Assembly (NCBI GenBank): GCA_017428625.1
Contig: JAFRQM010000056.1
Span: 1 to 64,000, forward strand
DNA: 64,000 bases
Source of the DNA: Clostridia bacterium
Lineage (GTDB): Bacteria; Bacillota; Clostridia; Oscillospirales; Acutalibacteraceae
Direction: 5' to 3'
Position 1 is the stretch's first letter, and every line of letters starts with the position of its first letter. Made by a program: the position numbers and the translations under genes. Under the pieces are notes generated by a model. The model did no database searches. It saw only the letters and a list, made by a program, of their open reading frames with translations, and was not told the DNA's origin. This document shows positions 59,944-64,000 of this stretch, piece by piece.

Positions 59944-60489
59944 ATGGCTACAGACGCAAGATGGTATGTAGTTCATACCTACTCAGGTTACGAAAACAAA
60001 GTCGCGGGCAACATCGAAAAGGTTGTTGAAAACCGCAAGATGCAGGATGCGATTCTTGATGTCAAGGTTCCCGTTGAAATCGTCGAGGATGAAAAGGGCA
60101 AAACAACCGAACGCAAACTTTTCCCCGGTTATGTTTTTGTAAAGGTTGCCGTTCAGGCAGACAAAAACAACAGGCCCGTTATGAGCGACGACACATGGGT
60201 TGTTATTCGTAACACAAGAGGCGTTACGGGCTTTGTCGGCCCGGAAAGCAAAGCAATGCCCCTGACCGAAGACGAGGTTTATAACCTCGGAATTGAAACA
60301 AGAGTCATCGAGGTTTCCTACAAGGTCGGCGACACGGTCGAGATTATTGACGAAATGTTCGAAGGCACACAGGGCGTTGTTCAGGAAATTGATGTTGACA
60401 ATGACCTTGTCCGCGTCACAATTTCGTTCTTCGGCAGAGAAACATCGGTCGAACTCAAACTTGACCAGGTTGAACCTGTCGAGGACTAA
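59944..60489 (+). CDS. nusG: Transcription elongation factor NusG
   Basis: 181 residues. The NGN domain starts ARWYVVHTYSGYENKVAGNI and contains KLFPGYVFVK and VIRNTRGVTGFVG. The KOW domain begins YKVGDTVEIIDEMFEGTQGV and ends with VSFFGRET-like TISFFGRETSVELKLDQVE. It modulates RNA polymerase pausing and couples transcription to translation. Standard size and gene order (secE-nusG-rplK). Confidence 0.98.
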   Translation: MATDARWYVVHTYSGYENKVAGNIEKVVENRKMQDAILDVKVPVEIVEDEKGKTTERKLFPGYVFVKVAVQADKNNRPVMSDDTWVVIRNTRGVTGFVGPESKAMPLTEDEVYNLGIETRVIEVSYKVGDTVEIIDEMFEGTQGVVQEIDVDNDLVRVTISFFGRETSVELKLDQVEPVED

Positions 60490-60608
60490 TCACGGTAATT
60501 TGAAGACTTGACTGTCTTTTCAAATTAAGCGCCTTTCGGCGCGGCTGTGCTTAAGGCACGGTTTCGTGGGAGGAGCTTAAGTCAGGCTCCGCAATTCACC
60601 ACATTTTA
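60490..60608 (+). promoter_or_regulatory. Structured leader before rplK
   Basis: AATTTGAAGAC (about 60,498) pairs with GTCTTTTCAAATT (about 60,513), then GCGCC-TTTC-GGCGC (60,529-60,542), GCTTAAG.. and GAGCTTAAG../AGGCTCC elements. A stacked hairpin series of this kind before rplK-rplA fits an autoregulatory ribosomal-protein leader (L1 binding), though the L1 site itself was not identified. Confidence 0.5.
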
Positions 60609-60623
60609 TTGGAGGTTAAAAAA

Positions 60624-61049
60624 ATGGCACAGAAAGTTGTCGGTTTAATCAAACTTCAGATTCCCGCAGGTAAAGCAACTCCTGCACCCCCCGTCGGCCC
60701 TGCGCTCGGCCAGCACGGCGTTAACATTATGGCGTTCACAAAAGAGTTCAACGAGCGCACAAAGAACGATATGGGTCTTATCATCCCCGTAGTTATTACG
60801 GTGTTTGCGGACCATACATTCTCGTTCATCACAAAGACTCCCCCCGCGGCTGTTCTTATCAAGAAGGCTTGCGGAATTGAAAGCGGTTCAGGCGTTCCCA
60901 ACAAAACAAAGGTTGCTACAATCACACAGGAACAGATCCGCAAAATCGCAGAACAGAAAATGCCCGACCTCAACGCGGCTACAATCGAGACCGCAATGAG
61001 CATGATAGCAGGCACAGCGCGCAGCATGGGCGTTGTGGTTGCAGACTGA
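60624..61049 (+). CDS. rplK: Ribosomal protein L11
   Basis: 141 residues from ATG 60624 (GGAGGTTAAAAAA upstream; an earlier in-frame ATG at 60609 contains that RBS). Begins [20 protein letters not shown], with [16 protein letters not shown] and the RNA-binding C-terminal domain ([20 protein letters not shown]). Part of the GTPase-associated centre on 23S rRNA. Confidence 0.98.
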   Translation: MAQKVVGLIKLQIPAGKATPAPPVGPALGQHGVNIMAFTKEFNERTKNDMGLIIPVVITVFADHTFSFITKTPPAAVLIKKACGIESGSGVPNKTKVATITQEQIRKIAEQKMPDLNAATIETAMSMIAGTARSMGVVVAD

Positions 61050-61065
61050 GGGGAGGTAAAACAAG

Positions 61066-61764
61066 ATGAAACACGGTAAAAAATATGTTGACAGCGCAAA
61101 ACTTGTCGATAAAGCAAATCTCTATGACCCTTCGGAAGCGCTTGACCTCGCAATCAAGACCGCTACCGCAAAATTCGACGAAACAGTTGAAGTTCACGTT
61201 CGTCTCGGTGTTGACTCCCGTCACGCAGACCAGCAGGTCCGCGGCGCCGTAGTTCTTCCCAACGGCACAGGCAAACAGATCAGAGTAGCCGTTTTCGCGA
61301 AAGGCCCCGATGCCGACGCGGCAACAGCGGCAGGTGCTGAAATCGTAGGCGCCGAAGACCTCGTTGCAAAGATTCAGGGCGAAGGCTTCCTCGATTTTGA
61401 CGTTGCAATAGCGGCTCCCAATATGATGGGTCTTGTAGGCCGTCTCGGTAAGGTTCTCGGCCCCCGCGGCCTTATGCCCAGCCCCAAGGCAGGTACGGTT
61501 ACACCTGATGTTGCAAAGGCAGTTACCGAAGCAAAAGCAGGTAAAATTGAATACCGTCTTGACAAAACAAACATCATCCACTGCCCCATCGGCAAGGCTT
61601 CATTCGGCGAAGAGAAACTCAGCGAAAACTTCAACACTCTTCTTGACGCCATCATCAAGGCAAAGCCCGCAGCCAGCAAGGGTCAGTATATCCGCTCATG
61701 CGTTGTTGCGACAACAATGGGCCCCGGCATCAAAGTCAACCCGTTAAAGCTCGTTGCCGAATAA
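61066..61764 (+). CDS. rplA: Ribosomal protein L1
   Basis: 232 residues, the usual size. Starts [20 protein letters not shown] and has the conserved [30 protein letters not shown] and the end [20 protein letters not shown]. It forms the mobile L1 stalk and represses its own operon in many bacteria. It follows rplK by 16 bases with GGGGAGG as RBS. Confidence 0.98.
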   Translation: MKHGKKYVDSAKLVDKANLYDPSEALDLAIKTATAKFDETVEVHVRLGVDSRHADQQVRGAVVLPNGTGKQIRVAVFAKGPDADAATAAGAEIVGAEDLVAKIQGEGFLDFDVAIAAPNMMGLVGRLGKVLGPRGLMPSPKAGTVTPDVAKAVTEAKAGKIEYRLDKTNIIHCPIGKASFGEEKLSENFNTLLDAIIKAKPAASKGQYIRSCVVATTMGPGIKVNPLKLVAE

Positions 61765-61779
61765 TTTTCAGTAATCTGC

Positions 61780-61808
61780 TTGACACAGGCAAAAATGTGT
61801 GTTATTAT
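61780..61808 (+). promoter_or_regulatory. Promoter of rplJ-rplL
   Basis: TTGACA (61,780-61,785) and TATTAT (61,803-61,808) with a 17-base spacer, between rplA and the L10 leader. Confidence 0.85.
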
Positions 61809-61814
61809 ACACAA

Positions 61815-61945
61815 GCTGTTCTTTTCAAAGACAGCAGGTGCAGTTTATGCATAAGGTTTTTACCGCCTGCCGAGAGAGGAATACACAAAGCTCAAATGCA
61901 GTGTGTTATTGCCCTTTCCGCGCAGTCGGAAAGGGCTTTTTAAAT
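61815..61945 (+). ncRNA. L10 leader RNA with attenuator
   Basis: The region upstream of rplJ contains an AGCTG..CAGCAGG-type stem and other elements, ending in CCCTTTCCG-CGCAGT-CGGAAAGGG followed by CTTTTT (61,912-61,943), an intrinsic terminator placed before the gene. This is the position and layout of the ribosomal L10 leader, where the L10-(L12) complex binds to control rplJ-rplL. Confidence 0.8.
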
Positions 61946-61968
61946 GTAAATCCGGAGGTGAAATCAAA

Positions 61969-62598
61969 TTGCCAAGCGCAAAGGTATTGGAACAGAAGAA
62001 GCAAATGGTTGCAGATCTTGTTGATTCTCTGAACAACTCCGTTGCAGGTGTTATTGTTGACTACAAAGGTATTACCGTTGCTGATGATACCAAGCTCCGT
62101 AAAGAGCTTCGTGAAGCAGGCGTTAAATATTCGGTAGTCAAGAACACACTTCTCGGTCTTGCTGCAAAAGGCGCAGGTCTTGACGATATCACAAACGTTC
62201 TCGAGGGCACAACGGCTATTGCCATCAGCCCCGAAGACCAGACAGCCGCGGCAAGAATACTTCAGAAGTATGCAGACGCATCCAAAGGCAAGTTCACAAT
62301 CAAGAGCGGTTACCTTGAGGGTAAAGTCATTGACACCGCTATGATAGAATCACTTGCAAAACTTCCTTCAAGAGACATCCTTCTTGCAACAGTATGCAAC
62401 GCGTTTAACGCTCCCATAGCGGCATTTGCACGCGCTATTCAGGCTGTTGTTGACAAGGGCGGTGCTCCCGAAGAAGAGGCTCCCGCTGAGGAAGCAGCAC
62501 CCGCAGAAGAGGCAGCTCCCGCTGAGGAAGCAGCACCCGCAGAAGAAGCGGCTCCCGTTGAGGAAGCAGCTCCTGCAGAAGAAACACCCGAAGAATAA
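61969..62598 (+). CDS. rplJ: Ribosomal protein L10 with acidic C-terminal repeat tail
   Basis: 209 residues from TTG 61969 (CCGGAGGTG upstream; earlier frame positions overlap the attenuator). The L10 body is normal: VLEQKKQMVADLVDSLNNSV, GVIVDYKGITVADDTKLRKE and NTLLGLAAKGAGLDDI. The last ~45 residues are repeats of the form EEAAPA (PAEEAAPAEEAAPAEEAAP), beyond the L12-binding helix, so the protein is longer than the usual 165-175. It is the stalk base that carries L12 dimers. Followed by rplL. Confidence 0.95.
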   Translation: MPSAKVLEQKKQMVADLVDSLNNSVAGVIVDYKGITVADDTKLRKELREAGVKYSVVKNTLLGLAAKGAGLDDITNVLEGTTAIAISPEDQTAAARILQKYADASKGKFTIKSGYLEGKVIDTAMIESLAKLPSRDILLATVCNAFNAPIAAFARAIQAVVDKGGAPEEEAPAEEAAPAEEAAPAEEAAPAEEAAPVEEAAPAEETPEE

Positions 62599-62634
62599 TT
62601 TATTTTACATCTTTTATTTAGGAGGATTTTTAAA

Positions 62635-63015
62635 ATGGCATCAGAGAAAATCGCTGCTATGATTGAAGAAATCAAAGCGCTTTCAGTTCTTGAGCTTTCA
62701 GAGCTCGTTCACGCAGTAGAAGAAGAATTCGGCGTTTCCGCCGCAGCAGCAGTTGCAGTAGCAGGCCCCGTAGCAGGCGGCGCAGCAGCGGCTGAAGAAG
62801 AGAAAACAGAGTTCGACGTTATCCTTGCTGAAGTCGGCGCAGAAAAAATCAAGGTTATCAAGGCTGTCCGTGAAATCACCGGTCTCGGCCTCGCAGAAGC
62901 AAAAGCAGTTGTTGACGGCGCTCCCAAGGCTGTCAAAGAAGGCGCTTCCAAAGAAGACGCCGAAGCCGCTAAAGCAAAACTTGAAGAAGTCGGCGCAAAG
63001 GTTGAACTTAAATAA
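62635..63015 (+). CDS. rplL: Ribosomal protein L7/L12
   Basis: 126 residues. N-terminal dimerisation helices ([20 protein letters not shown]), the Ala/Val-rich hinge ([20 protein letters not shown]) and the C-terminal factor-binding domain ([40 protein letters not shown]). The flexible stalk recruits translation GTPases. AGGAGG precedes ATG 62635. A strong terminator follows. Confidence 0.98.
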   Translation: MASEKIAAMIEEIKALSVLELSELVHAVEEEFGVSAAAAVAVAGPVAGGAAAAEEEKTEFDVILAEVGAEKIKVIKAVREITGLGLAEAKAVVDGAPKAVKEGASKEDAEAAKAKLEEVGAKVELK

Positions 63016-63031
63016 GTTAATATTCAAAATC

Positions 63032-63062
63032 AAAAGCCCTGTCAGACGACAGGGCTTTTTTG
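63032..63062 (+). terminator. Terminator of the rplJ-rplL operon
   Basis: AAAAGCCCTGTC (63,032-63,043) pairs with GACAGGGCTTTT (63,048-63,059), followed by T residues. Confidence 0.9.
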
Positions 63063-63760
63063 TATCCCAAAACCACGCGTTAGACGCGAGGTTCGGTAAG
63101 AATTAGATAGTTGAGAAAGACAAAAAAACTCCTTTGTTGCAGAATAAAACAGCGGTCTGTCAACTGCTGAAAAAACAACAAAGGAGGTCGTTAAAATGAG
63201 TATTAATGATATCAACAGTTTATCACACACAAAATGGAATTGCAAATATCATATAGTATTTGCACCAAAATACAGGAGGAGGGTATTCTACGGAGAAAAG
63301 AAGGCGGAAATAGGGAAAATACTAAGACAACTCTGCGAATGGAAGGGAGTTAAAATAGTAGAAGCAGAGGTGTGTCCGGACCATATACATATGCTTGAAG
63401 AGATTCCGCCAAAGATATCAGTATCAAGTTTTATGGGATATTTAAAAGGGAAAAGCAGCACAATGCTATACGAGCAATTCGGCGAATTGAAATATAAATA
63501 CAGGAACAGGGAGTTCTGGTGTAAAGGATATTACGTAGATACGGTAGGTAAAAACGAAAGCCGAATTGCGGAATACATTAAGAACCAACTGAAAGAGGAT
63601 ATGCTTGGAGAACAAATAACAATCAGCGAAGTAGGCCCGTTCACGGGCAGCAAGTAACAGTCTTACGCAGCTGGCAGACCGTTATTGCGCGTTTACGCGT
63701 CCGCGAAGAACAGAGGGCTATGCCCGCATATGAAAAACCACCCGCTTGGCGGGTGGATGT
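63063..63760 (+). mobile_element. IS200/IS605-family insertion sequence
   Basis: About 700 bases inserted right after the rplL terminator. It has a left-end hairpin (CCACGCG-TTAGA-CGCGAGG, about 63,071-63,090), a single tnpA gene and right-end hairpins (GGGC-TAT-GCCC and CCACCCGC-TT-GGCGGGTGG, about 63,716-63,755). There are no terminal inverted repeats and no tnpB, as expected for IS200-type elements that move as single-stranded DNA. Exact ends are approximate. Confidence 0.8.
63196..63657 (+). CDS. tnpA: IS200/IS605 transposase TnpA
   Basis: 153 residues, full length. A Y1 HUH-type single-strand transposase: start HTKWNCKYHIVFAPKYRRRV, the HUH motif His63-Ile-His65 (CPDHIHMLEEIPP), and the nucleophile Tyr127 (RIAEYIKNQ), the same number as in IS608. 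AAAGGAGG ends about eight bases before ATG 63196, but it can pair with CTCCTTTGTTG upstream (63,129-63,139), which would hide it. Intact and probably functional. Confidence 0.95.
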   Translation: MSINDINSLSHTKWNCKYHIVFAPKYRRRVFYGEKKAEIGKILRQLCEWKGVKIVEAEVCPDHIHMLEEIPPKISVSSFMGYLKGKSSTMLYEQFGELKYKYRNREFWCKGYYVDTVGKNESRIAEYIKNQLKEDMLGEQITISEVGPFTGSK

Positions 63761-63828
63761 TTATTGCGCGTGCATTTTTTAAGAATGTCGGTATTAATAG
63801 AAAGTGTAAAAGAAAAACAAATTGGATC

Positions 63829-63857
63829 TTGTTATTATTCCACATTTGGAATATAAT
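63829..63857 (+). promoter_or_regulatory. Promoter with overlapping palindrome
   Basis: TTGTTA (63,829-63,834) and TATAAT (63,852-63,857) with 17 bases between. The spacer contains ATTCCA-CAT-TTGGAAT, a palindrome that could be an operator for the HTH gene that follows. Confidence 0.65.
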
Positions 63858-63887
63858 TATAGCAACTGGTTTAAGGAGGCGGTTTTA

Positions 63888-64000
63888 GTGATAGGATATA
63901 TGACAGCAAGTGAAGCGGCTGAAAAATGGAATATTTCTCACAGAAGAGTTATTACTTTGTGTAATGAACAACGGATTAAAGGCGTCGGAATGCTCGGCAA
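63888..64000 (+). CDS. Helix-turn-helix protein, truncated by window end
   Basis: GTG 63888 (AAGGAGG seven to eight bases upstream) opens a frame that runs to the end of the window. It begins IGYMTASEAAEKWNISHRRV and continues ITLCNEQRIKGVG, a MerR/excisionase-type HTH of the kind used by small regulators or excisionases. ATG 63900 is an alternative start. Its position after an IS and its operator-like palindrome suggest another accessory segment begins here. Confidence 0.75.
   Translation, partial: MIGYMTASEAAEKWNISHRRVITLCNEQRIKGVGMLG

Noticed and set aside
63685..63888. A 67-codon frame after tnpA.
   Set aside because: It spans the right-end hairpins of the IS and the promoter of the next gene, has no RBS and no protein-like pattern.

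Overview
The window looks like a chromosomal segment of a Gram-positive gut-type Clostridia (Ruminococcaceae/Oscillospiraceae-like). Supporting signs are strong AAGGAGG-type ribosome binding sites, low-GC codon use with a moderate-GC core, secreted proteins with Gram-positive signal peptides, a CotH-like protein, a YitT protein, and the order rpmG-secE-nusG-rplK-rplA-rplJ-rplL. The species cannot be named from the sequence alone.

Layout. (1) About 1-35,030 is an integrated mobile island. It has a tyrosine recombinase (204-1505) with an array of 11-bp repeats at its 3' end, an excisionase-like protein, a MobA/MobL relaxase, a stem-loop-rich candidate oriT, a HigA-like regulator without a toxin, DUF3847 and DUF4315 proteins and a RepA-like ATPase. 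The right boundary is a displaced 3' half of a tRNA-Pro(UGG) gene at 34,984-35,029, beginning exactly in the anticodon loop, as expected of an attachment site. The intact tRNA should lie just left of the window. (2) Within the island, 6,653-31,425 is a cargo cassette bracketed by two near-identical ~276-bp direct repeats. (3) From 35,030 on is host chromosome: an HNH/DGQHR gene broken by one in-frame stop, sbcC-sbcD, secreted phosphoesterase, CotH-like and ceramidase-like proteins, YitT, tRNA-Ser(CGA), galM, a HerA-like ATPase, a two-component system, an HtrA protease and the secE-nusG-ribosomal protein cluster. It ends with an IS200/IS605 insertion.

The cargo cassette is the most interesting part. 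Its rightward half is visibly AT-rich. It encodes two large proteins that pair a nucleotide-binding-like Rossmann region with a ryanodine-receptor-type (RyR) domain; one also ends in a PD-(D/E)XK nuclease. It also encodes two membrane-anchored TIR proteins whose TIR domains closely resemble animal SARM1 (including the DWVxKE catalytic glutamate segment), and a TIR protein fused to ten MORN repeats. The leftward half is a long operon in a different base composition. It encodes small conserved proteins, a secreted transglutaminase-like protein, coiled-coil and multi-pass membrane proteins, two OmpA-like lipoproteins, a secreted CHAP protein, a CbxX-type AAA+ ATPase, a free-standing RyR protein and a DUF4062-TPR protein. 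The RyR domain is shared by both halves. My inference is a previously undescribed defense or conflict system in which RyR/Rossmann proteins sense or relay a nucleotide signal, TIR domains deplete NAD+ (or make a messenger), a nuclease acts as a second effector, and an envelope module senses or modifies the cell wall. No part of this has been tested.
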